Origin: Sulfuritalea sp.
GTDB lineage: Bacteria > Pseudomonadota > Gammaproteobacteria > Burkholderiales > Rhodocyclaceae
Assembly (NCBI GenBank): GCA_016712985.1
Contig: JADJQA010000003.1
Coordinates: 1-64,000 of the forward strand
Reading direction: 5' to 3'
Length of the DNA stretch: 64,000 nucleotides
The notes under the pieces: model-generated
Seen by the model: only the letters and a program-made list of their open reading frames with translations
Databases searched by the model: none
What the model was told of the DNA's origin: nothing
Position numbers and translations under genes: made by a program
Shown: positions 43,861 through 53,088 of the stretch, one piece after another
How the letters are laid out: each line of letters starts with the position of its first letter
How positions within the stretch are numbered: the stretch's first letter is position 1

Positions 43861-44583
43861 TTACATTGTCTTTCCGGCCGGGGAGGCCGATCCGCCGGCC
43901 TGGGCGGCGCGGGTCTTCTTCATCTCGTCGAGCTGTTGGCGGGCGGTGATCGAGCCGCTGCTTTGACGCAGCTTGGCGAGTTGCACGTCGAGATCGGAAT
44001 TGCGCAGCTCGCTGCCCATCTTGGCCTCGGCAACGGTGTTCTTGATATGCTCGCGGACGTTGTCGAGGGCCCGCACCTCGGCGTCTACCGAGAGGCCCTC
44101 GAGCTGATTCTGGATCTTCAGCCGCGCCTGTGCGCTGTGCATTTGCGCCAGCATGCGGTCCTTCTCGTCCCGGAGTTTCTGGATCTCGGATTTGACCTGC
44201 AACAGCGAAGCCTTCGCCTCCTCGGCGTCGCCCTGCGACTGCTGCCAGTCCTGCTCCAGCGCCTTTATGCTGGCCTCCAGCGCGTTCTTCTTCTGGATCA
44301 GCACGATGCCAAGTTCATCCTGGCCGGTTGCCAGCGCGGCGTTCAGGTCGGCGCCGATCTGCGCCAGCTCCTCGCGTTCACTGGTAAGGCGGGCGTTGAT
44401 TTCCTCGCGCCGGCGCATGATTGCCGCGGTTGCCGACTTGAGTTGGCCGTACTTGACGATCATCGAGTCGATGGCGTTCTGGTAGGCAATTTCCGGATGC
44501 CGCTTCTCGACGTCGGTCACCCAGAGTGAAACGAAACCCGACCAGAGATTGGCGAGCCGGGCGATGAGGTTGATGTCAGCCAT
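43861..44583 (-). CDS. PspA/IM30-like coiled-coil protein
   Basis: This 240-residue protein is almost entirely coiled coil from about residue 40 to 210. The N-terminal amphipathic stretch LIARLANLWSGFVSLWV and the long heptad region (ALEASIKALEQDWQQSQ, RLKIQNQLEGLSVDAEVRAL) resemble PspA/Vipp1 family membrane-repair proteins. It lacks the strict PspA N-terminus, so it may be a distant branch. It starts 35 bases after the upstream gene and 4 bases before the AAA+ gene, strongly implying a joint function. Confidence 0.72.
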   Translation of the reverse strand: MADINLIARLANLWSGFVSLWVTDVEKRHPEIAYQNAIDSMIVKYGQLKSATAAIMRRREEINARLTSEREELAQIGADLNAALATGQDELGIVLIQKKNALEASIKALEQDWQQSQGDAEEAKASLLQVKSEIQKLRDEKDRMLAQMHSAQARLKIQNQLEGLSVDAEVRALDNVREHIKNTVAEAKMGSELRNSDLDVQLAKLRQSSGSITARQQLDEMKKTRAAQAGGSASPAGKTM

Positions 44584-44618
44584 GATTCATTCCTTCAGGT
44601 GTGCAAATGGATGGGGGT

Positions 44619-45500
44619 TCAAGTGGTTTGCCTGCCGGCGACGGCCGTCAGGCGTCGGGGTCTCGGACTCGCTTGCGACAGTGGGGAGACGATGCCGGGG
44701 ACGGCTTCGGCGAGATCGCCGGCGAGTTCGGCCTCGATGTCTTCCTGCAGGCGCAGCTTGGCCAGCGCGTCTTCGAGCTTGATGCCACCGTCCTCGGTCG
44801 CCGGCGTCGTCATGATCGTCTGGTAGATCTCCTCGACCTGGTCGGGCATCGACAGCATCGCCGCTTCCAGCGCGCGCTTGCGGCTGCCCATGCGGCGGTG
44901 GCGTTCGAGGATCGCCAGGTAGTCGGCACGCGCTTTCTGCAACTGGCGCAGGTCGGTGCCAGGCGCCGGCGTTTTCGCTTCGCGGTCGAGCGCGGTGATC
45001 CGCTCCTCGATGTCGTACATGTTGATGGCCGAGCCGCGCTCGTCCATGGTCAGCAGCGCAAGCCACATGCACAAATACTCGATCGAGGCGTCGTCGAGGC
45101 GCTCGACGTCGCTCGTCGACAACTGTCCCGGTCGTGCCTCGGCGTGGCGATATAGCGAAGTGACTCGCTCGGCGAGACGCAGGTAGGTTTGCAGGTTTTG
45201 CGGGAAGGCGCCGCGGCGTTTGGTTCGTCCCTCGATCTCCGCGAGCAGGCTGGTGCGCGCAGCGTCGCGCGTGGCGGCCCGATGGCGGCGGTCGACCTGT
45301 TGGCGAAATGTCGGCAACGCAGGGACGTACATCGCCGCGATAAGCTCGCCGGCGGCAAAGACGATCAGCGGAATCGCGCCGATGCCGAAGCCGAAGGGGA
45401 TCGACAGCAGCGCAGCGGTGGCGAGCGATCCCAGTCCGGCGTACAGGTTGGTCTGGCTGCCCAGCATCGCGCGCAGGTAGGAGGGCGTCGTTTCGCTCAC
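44619..45500 (-). CDS. Membrane-anchored helical protein of the PspA/ABC operon
   Basis: This 293-residue protein has two adjacent hydrophobic segments near the N-terminus (LYAGLGSLATAALLSIPFGF, IGAIPLIVFAAGELIAAMYV) and a long cytoplasmic helical domain with LEAAMLSMPDQVEEIYQTIM. No family is recognised. It lies 10 bases after the ABC ATPase gene, so it is likely a partner that links the transporter to the PspA-like coat. Confidence 0.65.
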   Translation of the reverse strand: MSETTPSYLRAMLGSQTNLYAGLGSLATAALLSIPFGFGIGAIPLIVFAAGELIAAMYVPALPTFRQQVDRRHRAATRDAARTSLLAEIEGRTKRRGAFPQNLQTYLRLAERVTSLYRHAEARPGQLSTSDVERLDDASIEYLCMWLALLTMDERGSAINMYDIEERITALDREAKTPAPGTDLRQLQKARADYLAILERHRRMGSRKRALEAAMLSMPDQVEEIYQTIMTTPATEDGGIKLEDALAKLRLQEDIEAELAGDLAEAVPGIVSPLSQASPRPRRLTAVAGRQTT

Positions 45501-45510
45501 CGTGGTTGCC

Positions 45511-46398
45511 TCACACCGTCACCCGGACCGAGCCCCGGCCCGGACCGCTCGCATGCAGTTGCTCGAAAATCCGTTCTTCCATGCGCACCGCTTCGCCGGA
45601 GCGTTGCCAGGCGCCGGAGCGCGGCCGCGGTTCGGTGATGACGAAGTCGTCGGCGACCCGCGCCGGTTGCGCCGACAGGACGATGACGCGGTCGCCGAGG
45701 ACGAGGGCTTCGGTGACGTCGTGGGTGACAAAGACGACCAGGCAAGGTTGAGCGTTGTGGAGATCGATCAAAAGGCGCTGCATTTCCTCGCGCGTTTGCG
45801 CGTCGAGTGCGCCAAACGGCTCGTCCATCAGCAGGATGCGCGGCCGCAGCACCAATGCGCGCGCCAGCGCGACACGCTGGTTCTGGCCACCGGACAGTTG
45901 CGCCGGACGCAGGCGCTGCTTGTCGGCGAGGCCGACCGCCTTGAGCGTGTCGGCGACGCGCTGGCGCCATTCGGTCTCGGCGATGCGCTGGCGCCACAGC
46001 TTGAGCCGGAAGGGAAAGGCGACGTTGTCGAAGACCGAAAGGTCGGGCCGGTTGGCGTAGCGCTGGAAGACCATCACCGAATCATCGTGGGCGCCGTCGC
46101 ATTCGGCGCCATCGATCAGGATCTTGCCGGAGGTCGGCGTCTTCGCCCCCATCGGCCGGACGCCGCCGAGCATGTGCAGGATCGTGCTCTTGCCGCAGCC
46201 GGAGGGGCCAAGCAGCATGTTGATCCCGGGGCGCTCGAAGGCGAGATTGACGCCATCCACGACACGGGTAGTACCGCCGCCCGGTGCCGGGTATTCCTGG
46301 ACGATGTCCTTGAGGACGATGGTGACGCCGGCCTTGGCAGTGGCCGCGGCGGGGGCGGGCGTCGATGAGGCGGCGCCGCTCACTGCTGCGTCTCCCAT
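45511..46398 (-). CDS. ABC transporter ATPase, NitT/TauT type
   Basis: This 295-residue nucleotide-binding protein has Walker A LLGPSGCGKSTILHML, a Q-loop VFQRYANRPDL, signature LSGGQNQRVALARAL, Walker B RILLMDEPFGALDAQ and an H-loop VFVTHDVTEAL. It has the layout of NrtD/SsuB/TauB ATPases. An Ala-rich leader of about 25 residues precedes the domain. The start ATG at 46398 overlaps the permease end by 19 bases. Confidence 0.9.
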   Translation of the reverse strand: MGDAAVSGAASSTPAPAAATAKAGVTIVLKDIVQEYPAPGGGTTRVVDGVNLAFERPGINMLLGPSGCGKSTILHMLGGVRPMGAKTPTSGKILIDGAECDGAHDDSVMVFQRYANRPDLSVFDNVAFPFRLKLWRQRIAETEWRQRVADTLKAVGLADKQRLRPAQLSGGQNQRVALARALVLRPRILLMDEPFGALDAQTREEMQRLLIDLHNAQPCLVVFVTHDVTEALVLGDRVIVLSAQPARVADDFVITEPRPRSGAWQRSGEAVRMEERIFEQLHASGPGRGSVRVTV

Positions 46399-47177
46399 GG
46401 ATAGAGCTTGCGCTTGAGATGGACCATCAGTTGGTAGGTGGTGAGCGCCAGTGCGATGATCACGATGATGCCGGCAAACACCTGGTCCCAGGCGCTGAAG
46501 CGGCGCGCGTTCTGGATCAGTTGGCCGAGGCCGACGCGGGCATTCACGTATTCGGCGACGGTGATGTAGGTCCACATCACCGAGAACGCCACGATGACGG
46601 CATCCGCGATGCGTGGCATGGCCATCGGCACCACTGACTTCTGGATACATTCCCACGGCGTCGCGCCCAGGTCGCGGGCGCCGATCCAGTAGCTCTGCGG
46701 CACGGCCTGGATCGCGTCGCGGACCAGCGGTATCAGGTAGACCACGGCGCCGAGGAAGAGGAAGGCGATCTTCATCTCCTCGCCGATACCCAGCCACATG
46801 ACGAGGATGGGCAGTAGCGCGACCACCGGCGCCGAGCGGAAGGGATCGACCAGTGGCGACAGCGCGGCGTTGAGCTTTGGCGCGGCGCCCATGGCGATGC
46901 CGATCGGGATGCCGATGGCCATCACCAGCACGCCGGCCGCGGCGAGACGGCCGATCGACCACAGCGTCGCCGTCAGCAGCATGCTTTCGCCATCGTGCCA
47001 GGCAAGGTAGGAGAACGCCAGGAGCACGTCCCACGGCGCCGGCAACTTGTTCGGGCTGACCAGCCCCGAAACCGCCAGCAGGCTCCAGATCACCAGCACC
47101 GTGACGACCGCGCCGACGCCGAGCAGCCGGCGTGCACGCGCATCCGGCGTCGCGTAGGGGTTCCAGAACTCGGCCAT
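46380..47177 (-). CDS. ABC transporter permease, NitT/TauT type
   Basis: This 265-residue inner-membrane permease has six helices and the EAA-like coupling loop GARDLGATPWECIQKSVVPMA. RRLLGVGAVVTVLVIWSLLA starts the membrane part. The ATG at 47177 (MAEFWNPYATP) is chosen; upstream sequence in this frame is a shadow of the binding-protein gene. It belongs with the ATPase and the OmpA-fused binding protein. The substrate cannot be read from the sequence. Confidence 0.9.
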   Translation of the reverse strand: MAEFWNPYATPDARARRLLGVGAVVTVLVIWSLLAVSGLVSPNKLPAPWDVLLAFSYLAWHDGESMLLTATLWSIGRLAAAGVLVMAIGIPIGIAMGAAPKLNAALSPLVDPFRSAPVVALLPILVMWLGIGEEMKIAFLFLGAVVYLIPLVRDAIQAVPQSYWIGARDLGATPWECIQKSVVPMAMPRIADAVIVAFSVMWTYITVAEYVNARVGLGQLIQNARRFSAWDQVFAGIIVIIALALTTYQLMVHLKRKLYPWETQQ

Positions 47178-47190
47178 GCCAATGTACCGG

Positions 47191-48873
47191 TCAGCGGCCG
47201 CCGAAGACTCCGATCCGCGTGGTCCGGTTGAGGGCGCGGCAGTCCTCGAGCGACAAGTTCTCGCTGGCCGGATTGCTCTCATTGCACAGGGGCAAGGCCG
47301 AACCGTTGCCCACCATCTTGAAGCGCTCCAGCGGGAACTCCCATTGCGCCACCAGGTAGTCGACCACGGCCCTGGCCCGCGCCGCCGAGAGGCGCTGGTT
47401 GGTCGCCTGCGAGCCGGTCGAATCGGTATTGCCGCTGATCTCGAAGTAGGCCTTGCCATTGTTCTCGATGAAGGGAACCATCTCGTCGTCGATGGTCTTT
47501 TGCGCTCGTTTGGTCAATTCCGCGGTGCCGGTGGAGAAGCCCACCGTCACCGGTTTGGTGACTATCGCCGCTGCCTGCGTCGCGGTCTTCTGTTCGGCCT
47601 GGGTAAAGCTCGCTTGCGGCTTTGCTGCGGCTTCGGAGGCTGCCTTGTTCTGGCTGAGCAGCGCCTTGACGAAGCGGTAGTCGAAGCTGTCCTGCGGCGC
47701 GATCACCGGCGATTTGGGGTTGGCCAGCGCGCCGGCCTTGCGGTAGATCTCGTCGAAGCGGCGATAGACGCGCTCGTAGTGATTGGGGCCGCCGGCGAGG
47801 CCAAGGATGCGGGCGTTTTCCTCGACCCCTGTCCAGACCAGGTTGGCGAACAGGCTTTTGACGAAGGCCTTGCCTTCCTTGTCCGCAAGCAGCTTGAAGA
47901 ACTCCTGGGTCTTGACCAGCGCGTCGACCGCGTTGTCGGGATTGGCCTTGGCCGCCTGTACGCCGTCCATCCAGCCGGCGACGAATTTCTGCACCAGCGC
48001 CTGGCCGTCCGGCGTAGCCAGCAAACGCGAATCGCAGACCATCACGTCGAAGATCAGGTTGGTTGCGGTCTTGGTCGAATAGACGACATGCGCACCCTTG
48101 ACCGCGCGCTGCGCCAGCGCCAGGTCGGGATCCCAAAGAACTGCCGCATCGACATTGCCGGACTCGAAGGCGGCGCGGACGCCGGTCGTGCCTTCCTCGG
48201 CGTTGATGAAGACGGTCTTGATGCTGTCCTTCTTGCGCGCGGTCAGGGACGAGTTCTCGATGGCGTCGATGAGCATCCCGTGCGAAGGCGTGAATTGCAA
48301 CAGTGCAACCGAACGCCCGGCGAGATCCTCGACCGACTTGATCGCCGGATCGCGGGCGATCACTGCGTCTCCGCCCTGCGTGTTGTCGACGATCATCACC
48401 GCCCGTCCGTCGCGACCCGCGTTGCGCAGGTTGGGATGCTCCTGCGCCCAGAAGTCGGAGGTCCGCCAGGCGCACTGTGCCGTTCCTGCCTCGAAGATTG
48501 TCGACAGGGTCGGAATGTCGTCCTGGATCATGAATTCGACACTGAGGTTCTGCTTGGCATACAGCGAACCGGGCTGGGTCTTCAGATTGTTGCCGTTGGC
48601 GACCAGCGCCGGCGCGTAGCCGTGGAAGCTGACCAGACTGACGCGCAATGGATTGCGCTCGGAGCCGAGCGGCGCATTCTTGTCTGCCGGCGCCGTAGTC
48701 GCTGGCTTGGTTCCGGCAGTCTTGACATCCGCCGGCGGCGCGGTGGCGGCGATCTCGGTCGAATTTCCTTTGTCGAAGTAGTTCTTGAGGCCGAAGTTCC
48801 ATGCGACCGAGGTCGCTGCGCTGATCACGATGACGGTAATCAGGCCTTTGGCCATGGGGGTCAGTTGTGCCAT
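47191..48873 (-). CDS. ABC solute-binding protein fused to an OmpA peptidoglycan-binding domain
   Basis: This 560-residue fusion is unusual. It has an N-terminal membrane anchor (MAKGLITVIVISAATSVAWN) and then an NMT1/SsuA-like periplasmic binding domain (about residues 65-400; LVSFHGYAPALVANG, LQFTPSHGMLIDAI, NVDAAVLWDPDLALAQR). A helical linker follows, and a C-terminal OmpA-like domain (about 440-555) with NTDSTGSQATNQRLSAARA. The OmpA part should bind peptidoglycan through its Asp and Arg, so the receptor would be fixed between inner membrane and cell wall. It sits upstream of the permease and ATPase genes. Confidence 0.85.
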   Translation of the reverse strand: MAQLTPMAKGLITVIVISAATSVAWNFGLKNYFDKGNSTEIAATAPPADVKTAGTKPATTAPADKNAPLGSERNPLRVSLVSFHGYAPALVANGNNLKTQPGSLYAKQNLSVEFMIQDDIPTLSTIFEAGTAQCAWRTSDFWAQEHPNLRNAGRDGRAVMIVDNTQGGDAVIARDPAIKSVEDLAGRSVALLQFTPSHGMLIDAIENSSLTARKKDSIKTVFINAEEGTTGVRAAFESGNVDAAVLWDPDLALAQRAVKGAHVVYSTKTATNLIFDVMVCDSRLLATPDGQALVQKFVAGWMDGVQAAKANPDNAVDALVKTQEFFKLLADKEGKAFVKSLFANLVWTGVEENARILGLAGGPNHYERVYRRFDEIYRKAGALANPKSPVIAPQDSFDYRFVKALLSQNKAASEAAAKPQASFTQAEQKTATQAAAIVTKPVTVGFSTGTAELTKRAQKTIDDEMVPFIENNGKAYFEISGNTDSTGSQATNQRLSAARARAVVDYLVAQWEFPLERFKMVGNGSALPLCNESNPASENLSLEDCRALNRTTRIGVFGGR

Positions 48874-48883
48874 GTTGATGTCC

Positions 48884-49552
48884 TCAAGTGGCGCCGTGAG
48901 GCGTTGCGAATTGCGCGGGGATCTCGCGCAGTCGCTCGATTTCGCCGTCCATCCGGCGGGCTTCACGGGCAGCCGCTTCGCGTGCTCCCCGCAGATCGGC
49001 TTCAAGGTTGGTGCTGGCCTGCGCTGCCTTTGTGACTTCGCGTTCAAGCAACTGCTCGAGTTCGGATATCTGCTGCCGGATCGAAGTGGTGGCGCTTTCG
49101 AGAGCGGTCTTGATCTCGGCAATCCGGGTTTCAGTCTGCTGCTCCGCGCCCATTACCTGCGCCGCGAGATGCCGCTTGTGCCCCTCGAGTGCGGCAATCT
49201 TGCTTTGCGCGTCGACCACGCAATCGGCGACCTGCCAATTGTCGTCGGCGGCGTCCATCGCCAGCACGGCCGTTTTGCGCGTCGCGCCGTCCATCGCTCG
49301 CAGGCCGTCGAGCAGGCGCAACAGCTTTTCGGCCGGGAACGAGGCAGGGGCGATGCCGGCGGCGGAGAAGATCGCCTCGAAGCTGCGATCCTGCTCGATC
49401 GCGCAATCGTCCGGCGGCAAGTCGGGTGGTGGCTGTGGCGGCGCCGCGACGAGAGTGGCGACGTCGTCAGGGCCGGGCTCGGCGGCGAGGCGCTCGTCGT
49501 CGGAAAGTTCAACGAGCCTGGCGCGCGCCAGCAAGTTCATGATTCCTTTCAT
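48884..49552 (-). CDS. Coiled-coil protein, first gene of the PspA/ABC operon
   Basis: The 222 residues start MKGIMNLLARARLVELSDDE. A Pro-rich stretch (AAPPQPPPDLPPDD) and a globular part with AEKLLRLLDGLRAMDGATRK precede a long C-terminal coiled coil (about 130-215). No family is recognised. It begins the eight-gene operon, 10 bases before the binding-protein gene; its promoter should lie between 49553 and 49787, shared divergently with the M50-like gene. Confidence 0.65.
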   Translation of the reverse strand: MKGIMNLLARARLVELSDDERLAAEPGPDDVATLVAAPPQPPPDLPPDDCAIEQDRSFEAIFSAAGIAPASFPAEKLLRLLDGLRAMDGATRKTAVLAMDAADDNWQVADCVVDAQSKIAALEGHKRHLAAQVMGAEQQTETRIAEIKTALESATTSIRQQISELEQLLEREVTKAAQASTNLEADLRGAREAAAREARRMDGEIERLREIPAQFATPHGAT

Positions 49553-49787
49553 TCCGCCTCTCCTGACTCCATGCATCGCAAAGGAACGATGATCGGCACA
49601 GATTATACGAAGGCTCGCGGGCCTTGCAATGAATTGTGCATTCTGGCCAATGCGGTGTCCTGATTCTGCCGCCTGGGCACCGGATTGGCGCGCAGTTCTT
49701 GGGTGATCGGTGTGGCGGTCGCAACTGACGGCGCGAAGATGTTCTAATGCGCGGCACGACCCGAGCCGCGGTTTTTCGCCGACATAC

Positions 49788-50501
49788 ATGACACCGACTC
49801 CCTCGTCCGACTTGTTCGGCCTCCTGCTGGCCGTGGCGACGATCATCGTTGTCTGGCAACTGCCCTATGGCCCCCAGGTACTCTACCCACTGTCCTTGCT
49901 TGCCACGTTCGCGCACGAGTTGGGGCACGGTTTGGCCGCCCTCCTTGCCGGCGAAGAATTCGAGTACCTGCTCTTGCATGCGGACGGTTCCGGACTGGCG
50001 GCATGGCGCGGCGACCCGGGCCGTTTGGCGCGGGCCGCGATCGCTTCCGGCGGGCTCCTCGGCCCGAGCATCGCCGGGGTTTCCCTGCTGCTCCTTGCCA
50101 GGTCGCCGCGACGGGTCCGCGTGCTGCTGGTCGTCCTTGCCGCCGGCCTCGCGCTCAGTGTGCTGATGTGGGTGCGCAATCTCTTCGGCATCGCCTTTCT
50201 GCTGGCGACGGCGGCAGTCCTGGCCGCCGGAGCGCGCTGGCTTGGCGATGTCGCCGCGTCCTTCGGGTTGCGGCTGTTGACGGCCGTGCTGTGTCTGTCG
50301 TGGTTCCGCGACCTTGACTACATGTTCTCGGCGCGGGCCGTGGTCGCCGGGGTCGTTCATCCGTCGGATAGCGCGGTCATCGCCGATGCACTGTGGCTGC
50401 CGTACTGGTTCTGGGGAGCGCTGGTCGGTGCCCTGTCGCTGGCGTTACTCTTGTTTGGTCTTTGGGCAGTGGCGCCGCCCAAGCGGAGTGATTCAGCCTG
50501 A
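49788..50501 (+). CDS. M50-like (M50B) membrane metalloprotein
   Basis: This 237-residue membrane protein has about six helices and the zinc motif H-E-L-G-H in LLATFAHELGHGLAALLAG near residue 45. DRDLDYMF-like sequence (WFRDLDYMFSARA) near 190 may supply a third ligand. It resembles the M50B peptidase-like family. It is divergent from the eight-gene operon, and a regulatory tie to that operon is possible but unproven. It may be a protease or a non-catalytic relative. Confidence 0.75.
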   Translation: MTPTPSSDLFGLLLAVATIIVVWQLPYGPQVLYPLSLLATFAHELGHGLAALLAGEEFEYLLLHADGSGLAAWRGDPGRLARAAIASGGLLGPSIAGVSLLLLARSPRRVRVLLVVLAAGLALSVLMWVRNLFGIAFLLATAAVLAAGARWLGDVAASFGLRLLTAVLCLSWFRDLDYMFSARAVVAGVVHPSDSAVIADALWLPYWFWGALVGALSLALLLFGLWAVAPPKRSDSA

Positions 50502-50673
50502 GTCTGTTGCATGGTGGTCGGCGCGGCGATCTGCAATCGACGGCGAACGCGATCGAGAGTCAATTCCGCGAGCATGGTCAGGGTTCAGCACTGCGGCTCG
50601 CAGGGAGCGGCCGGTTGCGCTTCCTGGAACAGCCCTGGCCGGTTCGGGTTCGCCGTGCCGGGCGACCAGTACT

Positions 50674-52392
50674 TCAGGCGATGCCTGGATTGCCCTTTAC
50701 GCCAATCAGCTTCGGTTGGTTGAGCCTGCGCGGCGTGATGGTCTTCCTGTCGCGCAGGTAGCGTGCAACGACGTCCCATACGGGTTCGCCCTGAGCGCCC
50801 TCGGCCACCGGTGCCCAGCCGGCTACCCTGTACTTCTTGCCGGCCTCCAGCACCTTGCCTTCAAGGCGCATCTCGGTGATGCGGCTGCCCATCGCCGCGT
50901 TGGGGTCGCAGGTGTACTGCAGGCCGCCGACGCGCACCATGTCGCCGCCCTGCTGGTAGTAGGGGTCGGGATTGAAGAGGTTGTCGCCGACGTCCTCGAG
51001 GATGGTCTTGATCTGCTGACCGGTCATCTCCGTGATTGTCGCGTAGGGGTAGGTGATCGCGGTCTGATCCATCAGGTGCTCGAAGGTAATCGCCTGGCCG
51101 GGCAGGATCGTCGTACCCCAGCGGAAACCCGGCGAGAAGCCGATGTCGGCACCCTGCACTTCCATGATGGCGTCGAGGATCAACTGGTCCCAACTGCCAT
51201 TGAAATTGCCGCGCCGGTAGAGCAGGCCTTCCGAAACGGCCAGCTTTTCCTCCAGCTTCGCCTTGTGCGGTGCGCGCACCTTCTCGATGTACGTCGCCAT
51301 CCCCGCGTCGGCCGGCAGTAGTTTGGAGAATACCGGCAGCAACTTGTAACGGAATTCCTGGACTTTCCCGCCGCGCACATCGAAGTCGAGTAGCGCGAGG
51401 AACTTGCCGTTCGAGCCGGCATTGGTGACCAACGTCTGGCCTCCATTATTCTTGACGATCACGGGGCGCGGCACGCCGTCGTGAGTATGGCCGCCCAAGA
51501 TGGCGTCGATGCCGGTGACGCGGCTGGCCATCTTGAGGTCGACATCCATGCCGTTGTGCGAGAGCACGACGACGACTTTGGCGCCCTTGGCGCGCACCTC
51601 GTCGACCATCTTCTGCATGTTCTCGTCCTGGATGCCGAAAGTCCAGTCGGCCATCATGTAGCGCGGATTGGCGATCGGCGTGTAGGGAAAGGCCTGGCCG
51701 ATCACCGCGACCTGGACTCCATTCATCTCGCGCATCGCGTAGGGCGCGAACACCGGGTCGCCGAAGTCGGTGGTCTTGATGTTCTGCGCGAGAAACTCGA
51801 TCCTGCCTTTCAGATCCTTTGCGACGATTTCCTGCACGCGCTTGTCGCCGAGGGTGAATTCCCAGTGCGCCGACATCATGTCGACACCGAGCAGCTTGCA
51901 GGCATCGACCATGTCCTGGCCCTTGCTCCACAAGGCGGTGGCGGAGCCCTGCCAGGTATCGCCGCCGTCGAGCAAGAGCGCGCCGGGGCGCTGTCCGCGC
52001 AGGCGCTTGACCAGTGTCGCCAGATGCGCGAAGCCGCCGACCTGGCCGTAGGTCCTGGCCGCCTGGGCGAAATCCAGGTAGGTGAAGGCGTGCGCCGCGC
52101 GTGTGCCGGGCTTGATGTCGAAGGCCTTGAGCAGATGTTCGCCGACCAGATGCGGCGCCTTGCCCAGCGCCCCGCCGATGCCGAGATTGACGTTCGGCTC
52201 GCGAAACCAGATCGGCAGCAATTGCGCGTGGCAGTCGGTAAAGTGCATGACATGCACGTTGCCGAATTTCGGCACGTCGTAAAAGGCATCGGCGTTTCCC
52301 GCCGCAAGCAACGGGCTGGCGTCAAGCGCGGCGCCGGCCACCGACGCGGCAGCGAGCATTTGCAGAAATTCGCGGCGGTTCATCGAGGACAT
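50674..52392 (-). CDS. soxB: Thiosulfohydrolase SoxB
   Basis: SoxB hydrolyses sulfate from SoxY-bound S-sulfonate in the periplasm. The 572-residue precursor has a Tat signal (MNRREFLQMLAAASVAG). Dimanganese-site motifs are MHFTDCHAQLLP, LLDGGDTWQGSAT, SAHWEFTLG, VVLSHNGMDVDL and GGHTHDGVP. It is the last gene of soxYZAXB. Confidence 0.95.
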   Translation of the reverse strand: MSSMNRREFLQMLAAASVAGAALDASPLLAAGNADAFYDVPKFGNVHVMHFTDCHAQLLPIWFREPNVNLGIGGALGKAPHLVGEHLLKAFDIKPGTRAAHAFTYLDFAQAARTYGQVGGFAHLATLVKRLRGQRPGALLLDGGDTWQGSATALWSKGQDMVDACKLLGVDMMSAHWEFTLGDKRVQEIVAKDLKGRIEFLAQNIKTTDFGDPVFAPYAMREMNGVQVAVIGQAFPYTPIANPRYMMADWTFGIQDENMQKMVDEVRAKGAKVVVVLSHNGMDVDLKMASRVTGIDAILGGHTHDGVPRPVIVKNNGGQTLVTNAGSNGKFLALLDFDVRGGKVQEFRYKLLPVFSKLLPADAGMATYIEKVRAPHKAKLEEKLAVSEGLLYRRGNFNGSWDQLILDAIMEVQGADIGFSPGFRWGTTILPGQAITFEHLMDQTAITYPYATITEMTGQQIKTILEDVGDNLFNPDPYYQQGGDMVRVGGLQYTCDPNAAMGSRITEMRLEGKVLEAGKKYRVAGWAPVAEGAQGEPVWDVVARYLRDRKTITPRRLNQPKLIGVKGNPGIA

Positions 52393-52459
52393 CGGGATAC
52401 CTCGTCACGTGCACGAGAAATGCATGGCCGCGGCCATGCCTGTCATGCGGGCATCGGTC

Positions 52460-53074
52460 CTACTTGTTCACCGGCGATTCGGGATCGAGCAGCAGGGCGA
52501 CCAGGTCCTTGATCTGCTTTTCGTTCAGCGCACCGACGTGGCCGAATCGTGGCATTTCGGAGCACAGGTTGTAGGCCTTGGCGTTATAGATTTTCGAGTA
52601 GACATACTTCTGCATCTCCAAGGTGTTTCCGCGCAGCTTGCCGAAGTGGAACAGGCTCGGGCCGACGGTCCCATACGAGAGTTCCTTCGGCGCGATCTGG
52701 TGGCAGTTGTAGCAATTTCCGCCCACGGGCAGGCCGGGGTCGTCGGTCCAGGTGAAACCGCGGCCGCTTTGCGCCAGTCGTTCACCGGATTTCCAGTCAC
52801 CCATCAATTTGCCGTCGGCGGGATACTTGACACCGGCCAACTGGTCGCCTTCGAGTCCCTTGGCGATGTATTCGGGAGGCTTGTTGCCGGTGCGGTTGCA
52901 GACAGCTTGCAGGCCGTCTTCGGCAAGGCGGTCGAGCGAGGCCTGGCCACGCGGCTGGAAGTCCTTCTTGATGACCGCGACGGCCTGGGCGCGATGCGCG
53001 GGATCGGCGGCGGCAGGAAGGGCAGCCATCAACAGCGAGGTGGCGATGGCAGTCAGCAGGATATTTTTCGTCAT
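52460..53074 (-). CDS. soxX: Sulfur-oxidation cytochrome SoxX
   Basis: SoxX is the monohaem partner of SoxA; together SoxAX joins thiosulfate to SoxY. The 204 residues include a Sec signal, haem site GNCYNCHQIAPKEL and axial Met in SEMPRFGHVG. An extra N-terminal region of about 80 residues (PRGQASLDRLAEDGLQAVC) marks the longer SoxX type. It lies 14 bases after soxA. Confidence 0.93.
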   Translation of the reverse strand: MTKNILLTAIATSLLMAALPAAADPAHRAQAVAVIKKDFQPRGQASLDRLAEDGLQAVCNRTGNKPPEYIAKGLEGDQLAGVKYPADGKLMGDWKSGERLAQSGRGFTWTDDPGLPVGGNCYNCHQIAPKELSYGTVGPSLFHFGKLRGNTLEMQKYVYSKIYNAKAYNLCSEMPRFGHVGALNEKQIKDLVALLLDPESPVNK

Positions 53075-53088
53075 GTCTGCTTCCTCTG

